From: Gemella morbillorum | GTDB taxonomy: Bacteria; Bacillota; Bacilli; Staphylococcales; Gemellaceae | Direction: 5' to 3' | DNA length: 64,000 bases | Assembly: GCF_900476045.1 (NCBI RefSeq) | Contig: NZ_LS483440.1 | Coordinates: forward strand, 1,612,001 to 1,676,000 | Part shown: positions 21,417-32,900 of the stretch, one piece after another | Position numbering within the stretch: the first letter of the stretch is position 1 | How the letters are laid out: each line of letters opens with the position of its first letter | Translations under genes and position numbers: made by a program | The notes under the pieces: model-generated | What the model saw: only the letters and a program-made list of their open reading frames with translations | What the model was told of the DNA's origin: nothing | Database searches by the model: none

Positions 21417-21572
21417 CCAATCCTCCTCTCTCCAATCCGTTAAAAATCGGTTAATTTATAATACAATATTTTATTATAAGGGGTTAATAAATATGTGTCA
21501 ATCTATTTTAACAATACTCTTAATTTGTGTATCATCTAAATCTAGCCATTATATTTATATCTAATCCCCATC

Positions 21573-21625
21573 AAAAAACACCCTAAAAGTTAGAATTTTT
21601 AAGTTCAACCATTAAGGTGTTTTTT
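21573..21625 (-). terminator. Terminator after the ABC transporter gene
   Basis: AAAAAACACC (21573-21582) and GGTGTTTTTT (21616-21625) are perfect arms; the loop contains a smaller partial stem (TAAAAGTT ... AATTTTTAA). T-runs occur on both sides, so it may act in both directions. It lies about 55 bases after the stop at 21681. Confidence 0.75.
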
Positions 21626-21680
21626 CTTATCTGTGGCTAATTTCTGTTACTTTTCATTTTAAATGAATATAAACCACTTA

Positions 21681-24002
21681 TTACTCTGTTCTCAGCGCCT
21701 CTACTGGATCTTTTTTCGCAGCCATTCTTGATGGGATAATGCTTGCGATAAGCGTTAATACTAAACTTAATAGGATTAATCCTACTATTGCTTTTACATC
21801 TAGATTCGCACTGAAACTCTCTATTTTAAGGGCATTTGCGATTGAGCTACTAATAGGTATCGCTAACCCCATTGCAACTAGAACTCCTATCGCTCCCGAA
21901 GCAAATCCTATAAGCCCTGCCTCTGCAATAAAGATACGAGTAATATCTTTCTTACGCGCCCCTATTGCTCGTAAAATACCAATCTCTTTTGTCCTTTCAA
22001 CTACAGATACATACGTAAGAATACCAATCATAATTGATGATACGATTAGTGAGATACCCGCAAACGCAGTTAAAATTAATGAAATTGTATTTATCATTTG
22101 AGACATAATTGATGTCATTTGTTTTGCCATATCAGCGTAAGTAATACTGTATTTGTGGTAATCAGCACTATTGGCTCCATACTTCTCAGAAACTTTTTTA
22201 TTAAAGTCGTTAATTACTTCTGCAATTTTATCACGATCGGCAAATGTTTTCGGATAAATATTAATTGAACTTGGTGCAACATCTGCTCCTAATGTAGCTA
22301 ATACCTGCTCTGCAGTATCTGCATCCATTTTTTCACCTGTTATGATATTTTTAGTTTTGTCTGCTTGTTGAGCAACTACAATATCCGACTTAACTTCTTT
22401 ATCTAGCATTGTTTTTTGTAGTTCACGTGTATATCCTAAAGTAAAATTTGGATTTGTTACATTATCTTTAGCTTTTAATATCGCAACTACTTTTACTTTT
22501 GTCCCTGCATCATACATTTTATCATCTGTTTCTGCCGGAATAAATCTATCCGCTATCTTTTTATAGTAGCTATCATTATCAACTATACTAAATTCTTTTC
22601 CTAAAATATCGTCATACTTAACTTTACTATTTTCATCAAACCCTAATGCTCTTAGCGTATCTTTGTCTATTTCATTATTGTACGCTGTGAATAACACTAA
22701 TTCGTTGCCTTTAGGATACTCAAAGTTACTTTCAGAAGATTTCACAACTTCGTATTGCTTTAGAATCATATTTTTATCTTCTGGTAGCACTCCGAAAATA
22801 CTATCACCACTATAAATATTTTTATTATCTTTTACCAAGCTCACATCACCTTTAGCATTCTTCTTAAGAGCCATAACTTGATACCCTTTAACGAAATCAA
22901 TAGATGAATAGTAATCTTTAGCATTATTTTGAATGTAGTTGATAAATGTTTCACCAGTCCCTAGCGCATCAGCAGTATATAAGTTTCTATGAACATCACG
23001 ACGTGATTTAGGAACCAACTCATTACCTTTAGCATCTTGTTCAGAACTATCATCTTCTGTACTTAAACCAAAATTAATCTGATTTGCGTTAATCATAATT
23101 GGCATATTTGATAGATTCTCATTTTGCATAGTTTGGATATATTTATCCATCCCTGACGAAATAGCAAGTACTAACCCTATACTTATAATTCCTATACTAC
23201 TTGCAATAATCGTCATCAATGTACGGAATTTTTTCGTAAGCAAGTTTTTAAAACTCGATTTTATCGCACTACTAAATGCCATCGCTGTCTTTTTAAGACT
23301 ATAATCACTGTTAGAAGTTTCCTCTACAAATGGATTTGTATCTTCAATAACTTCTCCATCTCTTAAACGAACGATTCTATCACTATATGTTTTAGCTAAT
23401 TCTGGGTTATGTGTAACCATAATCACTAATTTTTCTTTACTTATTTCTTTAATAAGTTCCATTATTTGAACACTTGTTTTACTATCAAGTGCTCCTGTTG
23501 GTTCATCAGCTAGAATAATTTTCGGCTCTGTTACCAAAGCACGCGCAATCGCTACCCTCTGCATCTGCCCACCAGAAAGTTGATTTGGTTTTTTATTAAT
23601 GTGATCACCCAATCCAACATCTTCTAGCACTTTTTTCGCCTTTGCGTAATTTTCTTTATTCGATTCTCCTGATATCGATAATGCTAATTTAACATTCTCA
23701 AGAACACTTAGATGAGAAATCAAATTATAACTTTGAAAAACAAAACCGATAGTCCCATTACGATAACTATCCCAATCACGATCTTTAAACTCCGTTGTTG
23801 AACGCCCCAGAAGAAGCATGTCTCCAGAAGAATATTTATCCAAACCTCCAATAATATTTAATAACGTAGTCTTACCACTACCGCTAGCACCTAAGATTGA
23901 AACAAACTCACTCTCACGAAAACTAATATTGACTGACTTTAACACTTCAACTTCGTTGCCGCCAGTTTTATATTTTTTAATAATATTTTTTAATTGTAAC
24001 AT
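21681..24002 (-). CDS. MacB-like ABC transporter, ATPase fused to FtsX permease
   Basis: 773 residues. The N-terminal ATPase (1-225) has Walker A GASGSGKT at 38-45, signature [16 protein letters not shown], Walker [14 protein letters not shown] and the H-loop [10 protein letters not shown] membrane segment at about 265-290 leads into a 330-residue extracellular domain, and three C-terminal helices form the FtsX domain. Such fusions are mechanotransmission transporters that export peptides or confer antimicrobial peptide resistance, often with a two-component system. None is adjacent here, and no separate membrane fusion protein is present. The substrate is unknown. Confidence 0.88.
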   Translation of the reverse strand: MLQLKNIIKKYKTGGNEVEVLKSVNISFRESEFVSILGASGSGKTTLLNIIGGLDKYSSGDMLLLGRSTTEFKDRDWDSYRNGTIGFVFQSYNLISHLSVLENVKLALSISGESNKENYAKAKKVLEDVGLGDHINKKPNQLSGGQMQRVAIARALVTEPKIILADEPTGALDSKTSVQIMELIKEISKEKLVIMVTHNPELAKTYSDRIVRLRDGEVIEDTNPFVEETSNSDYSLKKTAMAFSSAIKSSFKNLLTKKFRTLMTIIASSIGIISIGLVLAISSGMDKYIQTMQNENLSNMPIMINANQINFGLSTEDDSSEQDAKGNELVPKSRRDVHRNLYTADALGTGETFINYIQNNAKDYYSSIDFVKGYQVMALKKNAKGDVSLVKDNKNIYSGDSIFGVLPEDKNMILKQYEVVKSSESNFEYPKGNELVLFTAYNNEIDKDTLRALGFDENSKVKYDDILGKEFSIVDNDSYYKKIADRFIPAETDDKMYDAGTKVKVVAILKAKDNVTNPNFTLGYTRELQKTMLDKEVKSDIVVAQQADKTKNIITGEKMDADTAEQVLATLGADVAPSSINIYPKTFADRDKIAEVINDFNKKVSEKYGANSADYHKYSITYADMAKQMTSIMSQMINTISLILTAFAGISLIVSSIMIGILTYVSVVERTKEIGILRAIGARKKDITRIFIAEAGLIGFASGAIGVLVAMGLAIPISSSIANALKIESFSANLDVKAIVGLILLSLVLTLIASIIPSRMAAKKDPVEALRTE

Positions 24003-24196
24003 TCCGTTCCCCTTCCTATTTTATGCAACATTCCTAATATAGCAAAATTACATAATATTTACTTAAAACTTTATGTTAACTTGATATTTTATATCTTTAA
24101 AGTATATAAAATTATTCTTTTAGCACAATCTTCAGTGGAACATTTTTTGTATCCCCTCTTTATATTACTACCTTCTAAAAAATGAAAAATTTCTCC

Positions 24197-24820
24197 CTAA
24201 TCTTTAATTCTATACTTTTTAGCTAAATAAAATGGTAAAATCGCTGATAGAATTGCAAAAATTATAACTATACTTATCCCAAGTCGATTATCAAAAAATG
24301 CACTAAGGAAAATCAAAACTCCACTTGCAACCATAAATCTTGAATATATGCGGATAAATTTTTGCTCATCTAATCCTTTTTCTAAACCGCAAAGATTAAA
24401 ATTATATTTACCCCAGTATTCTTTTTTAGGTAAATAATTCCCTAAAACCATAAAAATTATTCCTACAGTAAACAATGTTAGTTTCCCTACATCAAAATTA
24501 TTATCAAGAGCGTAATAGATTAATGCTCCTTGCAGTAAAATACTCATAATAGGTATTATCATTTTTACCAAAGACGCACCTTTTTTCCCAGTCTCTTGAA
24601 TATCTAAAGCAATAGATAAAACTAAAAATACTGCTCCCATTACTAGCGGAAGACCTACAATACCCCAAGTTTTGGAAACAAAGTTATCAGGATTGCCTTG
24701 CATATTAAAGTGAATTGCTATTTTATCAGGCAGTAAATCATAATAATAAAATCCTATCAACATCGGCAATAAACATAATAAAATTCCAAATAGTAACATT
24801 TTCTTATCTATTTTTTTCAT
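24197..24820 (-). CDS. sdpI: SdpI-like membrane protein
   Basis: 207 residues with about six membrane helices. The N-terminal DUF1648-like part contains LPDKIAIHFNMQGNPDNFVS, which is typical of SdpI/YhfL relatives. In Bacillus subtilis SdpI is the immunity and signalling protein against the SdpC toxin and sequesters the repressor SdpR. Here no sdpABC toxin genes are nearby, so the pair may protect against foreign toxins or have another role. It overlaps sdpR by 17 bases. Confidence 0.8.
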   Translation of the reverse strand: MKKIDKKMLLFGILLCLLPMLIGFYYYDLLPDKIAIHFNMQGNPDNFVSKTWGIVGLPLVMGAVFLVLSIALDIQETGKKGASLVKMIIPIMSILLQGALIYYALDNNFDVGKLTLFTVGIIFMVLGNYLPKKEYWGKYNFNLCGLEKGLDEQKFIRIYSRFMVASGVLIFLSAFFDNRLGISIVIIFAILSAILPFYLAKKYRIKD

Positions 24821-25079
24821 TTTTTTGCCCTCCTAATTCATATATCCACATTAGCACTTCTTCAAAAACAGAAGCGTTAAGTTCATAGTAAATATAATTT
24901 TTATATTTACTCTCCATAATTAATCCCGCTTTTTTTAACTGAGATAAATGATACGATACTGTCGCCCCTGTTAAATGAAATTCTGCTGCAATATCTCCTG
25001 CACTTTTCTTTTCTTCTTTTAGCAATTCTAATATATTTCTTCTAATTGGATCAGATATAGCTTTCAAAGTCTCACTCAT
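24804..25079 (-). CDS. sdpR: ArsR-family autorepressor, SdpR-like
   Basis: 91 residues of ArsR winged helix: AISDPIRRNILELLKEEKK, then the recognition helix region GATVSYHLSQLKKAGLI. There are no metal-binding cysteines, as in SdpR. It is the first gene of the sdpRI operon, and its promoter lies between two identical-type dyads (25108-25139 and 25168-25191), which strongly suggests self-repression. The AGGGGTG site is about 11 bases before the ATG, slightly far. Confidence 0.85.
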   Translation of the reverse strand: MSETLKAISDPIRRNILELLKEEKKSAGDIAAEFHLTGATVSYHLSQLKKAGLIMESKYKNYIYYELNASVFEEVLMWIYELGGQKNEKNR

Positions 25080-25107
25080 CCCATGTATATCACCCCTTTT
25101 ATATTAT

Positions 25108-25191
25108 TAATCTATTTAGATATCCTTCTAAATAGATTATACATCTTTTGATAAGTTAAGTCAAGAACTATTTAGATATTTTTCTAAATAG
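25108..25191 (-). promoter_or_regulatory. sdpRI promoter flanked by two operator dyads
   Basis: On the minus strand TTGACT (25159-25164) and TATAAT (25136-25141) are 17 bases apart. Operator 1 (25108-25139) has 13-base perfect arms, TAATCTATTTAGA and its complement, with a 6-base spacer and overlaps the -10. Operator 2 (25168-25191) has 9-base arms CTATTTAGA/TCTAAATAG with the same 6-base spacer and abuts the -35. The dyad centres are 56 bases apart. This is a clear autoregulatory layout. Confidence 0.85.
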
Positions 25192-25445
25192 ACCTCGAAA
25201 GTATTTTATATTACACACTTACAGCTGTATTAACAATCATTTAATTTCTATACTTATATTTTAATTAAGTAAAATTATATTTATATAGTTCTAAGTTATC
25301 TTTATGATTTAGCATAATCCATCTCAATATACAATTAAAAAATATTAAGTTTTCATTAGATATTTTCATTCAGTCTACTTTATATAAGTGTTCATAGAGT
25401 ATTCTGTTTATTAAATATATTTTCTGTATTATATTTTTCTCCATG

Positions 25446-25473
25446 TTGACACCATAGATTTTTCTGTTAAAAT
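25446..25473 (+). promoter_or_regulatory. Promoter of ldhD
   Basis: TTGACA (25446-25451) and TAAAAT (25468-25473) with a 16-base spacer precede a leader of about 140 bases. Between 25192 and 25445 I see only AT-rich sequence without gene or repeat. Confidence 0.7.
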
Positions 25474-25532
25474 AAAGGCTGTAAGGAAGCGTTTTAACGT
25501 GTTGCACTTTTTAAGTGAATTATGTGCTAGCT

Positions 25533-25586
25533 GAATATTAGATGTTCTTAATTATCTATTTGTTACAGCATTCTAATCTAATATTC
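25533..25586 (+). promoter_or_regulatory. Inverted repeat in the ldhD leader
   Basis: GAATATTAGAT (25533-25543) and ATCTAATATTC (25576-25586) are perfect 11-base arms around a 32-base loop. The ldhD ribosome binding site AAAGGAG lies about 20 bases further on. It could be an mRNA-stabilising stem or a regulator site. I could not match it to a Rex (NAD redox) operator. Confidence 0.5.
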
Positions 25587-25619
25587 ATCTAGAATATAAA
25601 ATTAAAAGGAGTTTACATT

Positions 25620-26618
25620 ATGAAATTAGCACTATTCAATTTAAGAGAAGACGAAAGACCATTTGTTGATGCTTGGTTAAAAGAACATCCAGATGTAGAA
25701 GTTGACTTGCATGAAGGGGAGCTTCAACTAGAAACAAAACATTTAATCGATGGCAAACAAGGTATCGTCATGTTCCAAAATAGACCATTCGCTAAAGAAG
25801 TTTATGACTATGCTAAAGAACAAGGTGTTAAAGTAATAGCAAACAGAATGGCTGGGTTTGATATCCATGATATAAAATATATGCGTGAATTAGGAATAAG
25901 TATGACAAACGTTCCACGCTACTCTCCTAATGCAATTGCAGAGCACGTAGTTACAACGGTTTTATATATTAGTAGAAATATTAAAAAAATTCTTAACAAT
26001 GTAGAGAAGCACGATTTTACTTGGAACAAAAATATTATTTCAAGAGAACTTAGAACACTTACTGTCGGTGTCCTTGGTACAGGAAACATCGGACGCCAAT
26101 CAGCGACATTATTCAAAGGTTTAGGCTGTCGTGTTATCGGTTATGACTTATATCCATCAGACGCTGCTCGCGAAGTACTTGAGTATGTAGATGGCATCGA
26201 TGAGTTATTAGCTCAATCTGATGTAGTTACTATCCACGTTCCTGCCACTAAAGAATATACTCACATGGTAAACGATGAATTCTTCAGCAAAATGAAAGAT
26301 GGCTCTATCTTTGCCAACGCTGCTCGCGGAGTTCTTGTTGATACTAAAGCTGTTATCCGTGCCTTAGATAGCGGAAAACTATTAGGAGCAAGCCTTGATG
26401 TGTATGAAAACGAAGGAAACTATGTACCTAAAGATTTCTCAAACAAAGAGTTTGATGATAAAGTGATGCAAGAATTAATCGATAGAGATGATATTATTTA
26501 TACTCCTCATACTGCTTTTTACACAGAAACAGCGGTTAAAAACCTTGTAGAAGGCGCACTAAATGCAGCAACTGAAGTAATATCTACTGGTGATTCACCT
26601 AATGTTGTAAATAGATAA
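25620..26618 (+). CDS. ldhD: D-lactate dehydrogenase (D-2-hydroxyacid dehydrogenase family)
   Basis: 332 residues, the usual fermentative D-LDH length. The NAD-binding motif reads VGVLGTGNIGRQSATLFKGL, and the catalytic Arg, Glu and His are in NAARGVLVDT, YENEGNYVP and YTPHTAFYTE. It reduces pyruvate to D-lactate and regenerates NAD+. AAAGGAG lies eight bases before the ATG. It is a single gene with its own promoter and a strong terminator. A VanH-type role is unlikely because no van genes adjoin. Confidence 0.9.
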   Translation: MKLALFNLREDERPFVDAWLKEHPDVEVDLHEGELQLETKHLIDGKQGIVMFQNRPFAKEVYDYAKEQGVKVIANRMAGFDIHDIKYMRELGISMTNVPRYSPNAIAEHVVTTVLYISRNIKKILNNVEKHDFTWNKNIISRELRTLTVGVLGTGNIGRQSATLFKGLGCRVIGYDLYPSDAAREVLEYVDGIDELLAQSDVVTIHVPATKEYTHMVNDEFFSKMKDGSIFANAARGVLVDTKAVIRALDSGKLLGASLDVYENEGNYVPKDFSNKEFDDKVMQELIDRDDIIYTPHTAFYTETAVKNLVEGALNAATEVISTGDSPNVVNR

Positions 26619-26632
26619 TTAATGAAAATATA

Positions 26633-26668
26633 AAAAATGGGATATGCTCAATGCTATCCCATTTTTTT
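26633..26668 (+). terminator. Terminator of ldhD
   Basis: AAAAAATGGGATA and TATCCCATTTTTT form a perfect 13-base stem around TGCTCAATGC, followed by further Ts. It begins 15 bases after the ldhD stop. Confidence 0.95.
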
Positions 26669-26669
26669 A

Positions 26670-27217
26670 TACCGTTATCAAATAAACACATCTATTCTAC
26701 TTCTTTTTTGAAAAATATTTCATAAAATATAGGTTGCTTTTCGGCTATCATTTGACAATATCCAACATTTTGATACAATTAAACTGTAAACAGTTACTAA
26801 GGTAATCTTATCATTAAAATATTTTAGTATAATTAATATTATTTTTATTTATTTCCAATTATACTGTTTGTTACATTTAATATAGATTACTACTAAAATA
26901 TGTATTGCTGAAATAACCAAAAAAGTAGTTATACAAAAATTACAAATTCTTGGTAATCTGCTAATACCTATGATAATCATTATATGATTTATATAGATAA
27001 TTAGGGTACATCTATATAAATCATACAATCCTTCAGATTGTTCTTATAACTGTTGATTTTTTAGTTTCCATTCTTATAACTATATTAGTTATAGTTATAT
27101 ATTTCTTTTTGGACGCTAAATATCAAAATAAAACTTTTAATTTAATACTAAAGCATTCAAGTTTTAGTCTAGTGCAAAATAATAATTTCCCCTAAATTTT
27201 ATTTTGTGCCACATAAC
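26670..27217. other. Gene-free AT-rich stretch with a 16-bp inverted repeat
   Basis: About 550 bases without a credible coding region on either strand. The main structure is a perfect 16-base inverted repeat, TATGATTTATATAGAT at 26983-26998 and its complement at 27010-27025, around an 11-base loop and without a T-run. A smaller palindrome TATAACTA-TAT-TAGTTATA lies near 27075-27095. It may be the remains of a lost gene or small mobile element. I recognise no remnant protein. Confidence 0.45.
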
Positions 27218-27218
27218 G

Positions 27219-27245
27219 AAAAAGTAGCCTTTAAGGCTACTTTTT
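27219..27245. terminator. Symmetrical terminator in the ldhD-pyk gap
   Basis: AAAAAGTAGCC-TTTAA-GGCTACTTTTT, a perfect 11-base stem with T5 on both strands. With the next hairpin it makes a double terminator between the convergent ldhD and pyk genes. It may serve readthrough from either side. Confidence 0.85.
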
Positions 27246-27254
27246 CTTAATTTT

Positions 27255-27290
27255 AAAAGGCTAGAAAGTCAGTTGACTTTCTAGCCTTTT
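27255..27290. terminator. Terminator of pyk
   Basis: AAAAGGCTAGAAAGTC and GACTTTCTAGCCTTTT form a perfect 16-base stem with loop AGTT, four bases from the pyk stop. The T-run is longer on the plus strand but present on both. Confidence 0.85.
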
Positions 27291-27293
27291 TTA

Positions 27294-28739
27294 TTAGTCT
27301 ACTACAGAAACTTTTAAGAAGTTAGTAGAACCTACATTACTTCTTGAAGTATTTACTGGGATACCACCAGTAATTACGATAGCATCACCTTTTTTAGCAT
27401 ACCCTGAAGTTTCAGCAATTTCTTTTGCCGTGTCTAACATTTCGTCAGTTGAAGTTACTTGAGATGAAACTTTTGCATCTACACCCCAAACTAGACTTAA
27501 CCCACGAGCAACCTTTTTACTTGGAGTTACTGCTAAAATAGCAGCATTAGGACGGTATTTAGAAATTAATCTTGCTGTTTGTCCTGACTCAGTATAAGTT
27601 ACGATAGTGTGTAAATCTAAGTTTAATGCAGTGTATCCAACTGATACTCCAATCGCATTTGTAATATCTTTTGATACAATTTTTCTAGAACGATCTTTAA
27701 GAATACGAGAGTAATCTTGCATTTCTTCAGTATGTTTAGCTATTGTAGCCATTGTGCGAACTGATTCTATTGGATAAGCTCCAGCTGCAGATTCTCCTGA
27801 TAACATGATTGCATCAGTTCCATCATAAATTGCGTTCGCTACGTCTGATACTTCAGCACGTGTTGGACGTGGATTTTTTTGCATAGAGTCTAACATTTGA
27901 GTAGCCGTAATTACAAATTTACCTGCTGTATTACATTTAGCAATAATAGATTTTTGCATAATAGGTACTTCTTCTGCTGGAACTTCTACCCCAAGGTCCC
28001 CACGAGCAATCATAATACCATCTGATACTTCAATAATTTCATCGATATTGTCGATAGCTTCTTGACATTCGATTTTAGGAACGATTTGAACATGTTCGCA
28101 TCCTTCTTCTTTAAGAATACGGCGAACTTCTAATACATTTTCTTTAGTACGAACGAATGATGCAGCAACAAAGTCGATGTCTTGTTTACATCCAAAACGA
28201 ATATCTTCTTCATCTTTTGGAGTAATACCTGGTAATTTAGTAGAAACACCTGGAACATTAACTCCTTTTTTATTTTTAAGCACTCCACCATTTTGAACAG
28301 TAGTGTAGATTAATCCTGCTTCTGTATCAACAGAATTAACTGTTAATCCTATTAGACCATCATCTAATAAAATAGTATCTCCAGCTTTTACATCATGTAC
28401 TAATTCTCCGTAAGTAATAGAGAATTTTTCAGGAGTTCCTAATACTTCTGTCATAGATACGATAACATCGTTACCTGTTTCTAAGATAATCGCATCATTC
28501 TCCATGTTGTGTGTTCTGATTTCTGGCCCTTTAGTATCTAATAAGATTGCTAAATTTGTTCCAGTCTCTTCTCTTACTTCTTTAATCGTTTGGATACGTG
28601 CACCATGCTCAGAATAGTCTCCATGCGAGAAGTTAAGACGACAAACGTTCATTCCTAACTCAACCATTTCCGTAAGTCTTTCCTTTGATTCTGATTTAGG
28701 TCCAATTGTACAAATTATTTTAGTTTTTTTCTGTATCAT
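27294..28739 (-). CDS. pyk: Pyruvate kinase
   Basis: 481 residues starting [20 protein letters not shown]. It has the active-site region [12 protein letters not shown], the [19 protein letters not shown] motif and the effector-binding C-domain. It makes pyruvate and ATP from phosphoenolpyruvate and ADP. The additional PEP-utiliser-like C-terminal domain of Bacillus and Staphylococcus enzymes (about 585 residues) is absent, so it resembles the streptococcal length. It lies 123 bases after pfkA and may be co-transcribed with it. The gap contains CcpA-site-like stretches. Confidence 0.96.
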   Translation of the reverse strand: MIQKKTKIICTIGPKSESKERLTEMVELGMNVCRLNFSHGDYSEHGARIQTIKEVREETGTNLAILLDTKGPEIRTHNMENDAIILETGNDVIVSMTEVLGTPEKFSITYGELVHDVKAGDTILLDDGLIGLTVNSVDTEAGLIYTTVQNGGVLKNKKGVNVPGVSTKLPGITPKDEEDIRFGCKQDIDFVAASFVRTKENVLEVRRILKEEGCEHVQIVPKIECQEAIDNIDEIIEVSDGIMIARGDLGVEVPAEEVPIMQKSIIAKCNTAGKFVITATQMLDSMQKNPRPTRAEVSDVANAIYDGTDAIMLSGESAAGAYPIESVRTMATIAKHTEEMQDYSRILKDRSRKIVSKDITNAIGVSVGYTALNLDLHTIVTYTESGQTARLISKYRPNAAILAVTPSKKVARGLSLVWGVDAKVSSQVTSTDEMLDTAKEIAETSGYAKKGDAIVITGGIPVNTSRSNVGSTNFLKVSVVD

Positions 28740-28819
28740 AGTTTAATTTACCTCTTAGTTTTATCTTTACCCTATTATTTTAACGTATTTTCATTTTATT
28801 TTCAAACTTTTCCTTGAAA

Positions 28820-28852
28820 TATCAACGTTTTCATGCAAAGAAAATGTTTTCA
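28820..28852. promoter_or_regulatory. Two weak CcpA (cre)-like sequences between pfkA and pyk
   Basis: AGAAAATGTTTTCA (28839-28852) differs from the cre palindrome TGAAAACGTTTTCA at two positions, and TATCAACGTTTTCA (28820-28833) at three. Glycolytic operons of Firmicutes are often under CcpA control, so the location is sensible, but AT-rich sequence yields such matches by chance. Confidence 0.3.
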
Positions 28853-28862
28853 AAAGAAATGC

Positions 28863-29825
<963 letters not shown>

Positions 29826-29948
29826 TTAGTTTTACCTTCTTTCAATTTAATTATTAATATTTTTAAATTTACTTATCAACAATATCATATTTTATACTTT
29901 TTTTCTAGTGAAAAAATTGTATTGTGCGTTTTTTGTTTTCTTTTTTTC

Positions 29949-32900
29949 TTATTTCTTTGAATATTCTATTTTAATGCGTTTTCCAGGGAATTTATTCAAA
30001 AATTTATGAACAAATAATTGTTCATTTTCTATGTGGAATTTACGCGCTTTATCTGTATTATTATTTTGGAATAATACCACTTCTACACCAGAATCTTCTA
30101 CCTTATATTCTTGTAATAATTCCAAAACATCTTTACTTTCTATAATGTAAATTATTTTTATATTATTTAAGCAATAATCATTATAATTTTTTAAGCTCGC
30201 TATCTTCTCTAAAATATATTGTTCTCGATTGTTGCGAATTTGCTTTTTCAGAGTCATAACAGAAAACTCTCCAACCTTAATAAAACCACTCGCATATTTA
30301 TAGACACTTGGAAACACCGTAACATCATAGTCATTCTTGCCATCATTAACAGTTAGAAAGGCCATATACTCACCTTTCTTGGTTTTTATCTCTTTTTTGG
30401 TGATAACCTCAACGTAGCTATCACTTACATCTCGCCCAATATATCGAAGAGGTAAATAAGCATATTTTTCTTTTTCTACTTGAACTGGATGCTTCAAGAA
30501 ATATGTACCTGTGACCTCTTTTTCCATTTGAATTTTTTCAGCAATCGGGTAATCTTCTATCTCCTCAACCTTCAAAGTTAAGCCTGATTCTGCTGATAAG
30601 GCTACTCTTACATTATTTATATACTTACGGTCATCTTCATAGTAATCTTTAACTTTTTTCATAAGTGTTGCACGATTGTAACCAAAAGTATCCAATGCTC
30701 CAGCCTTAACTAATGACTGCGCTGCTTGGTAGTCAACTTTTTTATTCATACGTTTTAAGAAATCATCTATATCTTGATATTTCCCGAAATTAAGTCTATC
30801 TTGAACAATCTCATAACTACTGCGATAACCAACATTTTTTATCGCCGTTAATGCAAAAACAATATCCTGCTTATAAACACTAAAATCACTTAAACTAACG
30901 TTGACGTCTGGCTTAGCCAAGGTAATCCCTAGATTATTCAATTCTTGTTTATATTCATTAATTTTCTTCTCACTACTAATTACGTTATTTAGAAGAGCTG
31001 TCATGAAATACTTTGTATAATAAACTTTTAAGTATGCCAAACGATAAGCAAGCATACTATAAACAACTGCGTGACTCTTGTTAAATCCGTAATTAGCAAA
31101 TGTTACTATCAAGTCAAAAAGTTTTTTCGCGATATTAAGGTCATATCCCGCAGCTACACTTTTCTCAATGAAAATTCGTCCGTAATATTCCAAATCTTCT
31201 TTTTTCTTTTTACTCACCGCTCTACGCATATTATCAGCTTCATTCAGTGACATATGAGCAAAGTTCACCGCAATAAGCATAATTTGCTCTTGATAAACGA
31301 TAACCCCATAAGTATCCCTTAATATTTTTTCCAGATGTGGATGCGGGTAAACAACTTTTTCTTCACCATGTTTTCTACGAACGTAAGTCTCTATCTGTGC
31401 CATAGGTCCTGGGCGATAAAGAGCATTCATCGCAACTATATCATTGAATTCTGTCGGACGAAGCAAACGAAGTTTTTCCTTCATTCCGCTTGATTCAAAC
31501 TGGAAAATACCTTCCGTTCTTCCTTGTGTAAACAAATTATATACTTTTTGATCAGCGTAATTAATCTTCGTTATATCAAAACTAGGATTATCTTTTTTAA
31601 TTTGCTCGACTATATTTGAAACCATCGTTAAATAACGAATCCCTAAAAAGTCTATCTTCAAAAGTCCAACACTTTCAACATCATCCATAGTCCACTGTGT
31701 TAAATATTTTGTTACATTTGAAGCAGCCAATGGCGTATGTTTAATCAAAGGTTTATCATCACTTATTACTATACCCGCTGCGTGAACCGAAGGATTTTTC
31801 GGCAATTCTTCAAGACTTAATGCAATAGAGAACCAACGTCGATTCAAATCACTTTTATTAACAAAATTTCTAAGATTTTCTGATACTTCATAGCATTCGG
31901 TTAATGTTCTTGTAGAACTTACATTACTGCTGATAAATTTCAAATCCTCTTCATTAAACTGGAGTATCCTTGCCGTTTCTCTAGCAGCACTCTTTGATTG
32001 AAATGTTGTAAAGGTAATAATTTGTGCAACTTTATCTTCTCCGTATTTTCCTTCCACATATTTTATCACTTCATCACGACGTGTATCCTGAAAGTCAATA
32101 TCGATATCCGGCATCGAAATACGCTCTTTGTTTAAGAAACGTTCGAAAAGCAAGTTATATTCAAGTGGATCAGCTTCAGTAATATTTAGTAAATAACATA
32201 CCAAACTTCCTGCTGCGCTACCACGTCCTGCTCCAACTAAAATCCCATTATCTTTTGCATATTTAACAAAATCATAAACAATCAAGAAGTAGTCGTTAAA
32301 GCCCATATCATCAATAATCTTAAGCTCATACTCATAACGCTTTTTATATGCATAATAATCTTTCCCAACAAGTTTTTCCTTAGCTCCTTTTTGAACTAAG
32401 TATCGAAGATAGTCCTTAGCAGACATTTTCGCAAAAACATCTTCATGCTCTCCGTAAATATATTTAGGAAGATGATAACCCGAAAATTCCAATTCATAAC
32501 GACATTTATCTATTATTCTTTGCTGATTATCTAGAGATTTTTGAAACATAAAAATATACTCTTCATTATCTGACTCTAAAAGTAAAGAAAAATCTTGTAC
32601 GCTACGTACAAAATGATCTCCAATAGTTGTCGTTAATTCTCTTATATTCAACTTAGTATTATCTCTTATAGCCCGCGCTACAACTACTTGTTGATAGTGG
32701 TCTTTATTTAAATAATAACTTGGTTTTGTATAAACGATATTATCATAATATGTATAAATACTGTAATTAAATTTTTCATTAAAACCAAAATAAAAATCAT
32801 ATCCGATTAACTGTTCTTGAAGATAACTAAATTCTATACTGTCTCTTAATTCACTAGTAACAATAAGAACAAAATCATCCTTAAAATCTTTTATCTCCGC

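Noticed and set aside
21494-21563. Short plus-strand frame MCQSILTILLICVSSKSSHY
   Set aside because: It has no ribosome binding site, and the stretch is explained as upstream DNA of the YdcF-like gene and the ABC-gene terminator region.
25620-26618. VanH-type D-lactate dehydrogenase for vancomycin resistance
   Set aside because: There is no vanA-type ligase, vanX or two-component system nearby, and the gene stands alone with its own terminator.
27175-27215. IS-like ends TGCAAAATAA ... TTATTTTGTGCC
   Set aside because: Only about seven bases are symmetrical, no transposase or target-site duplication is nearby, and AT-rich chance matches are frequent.
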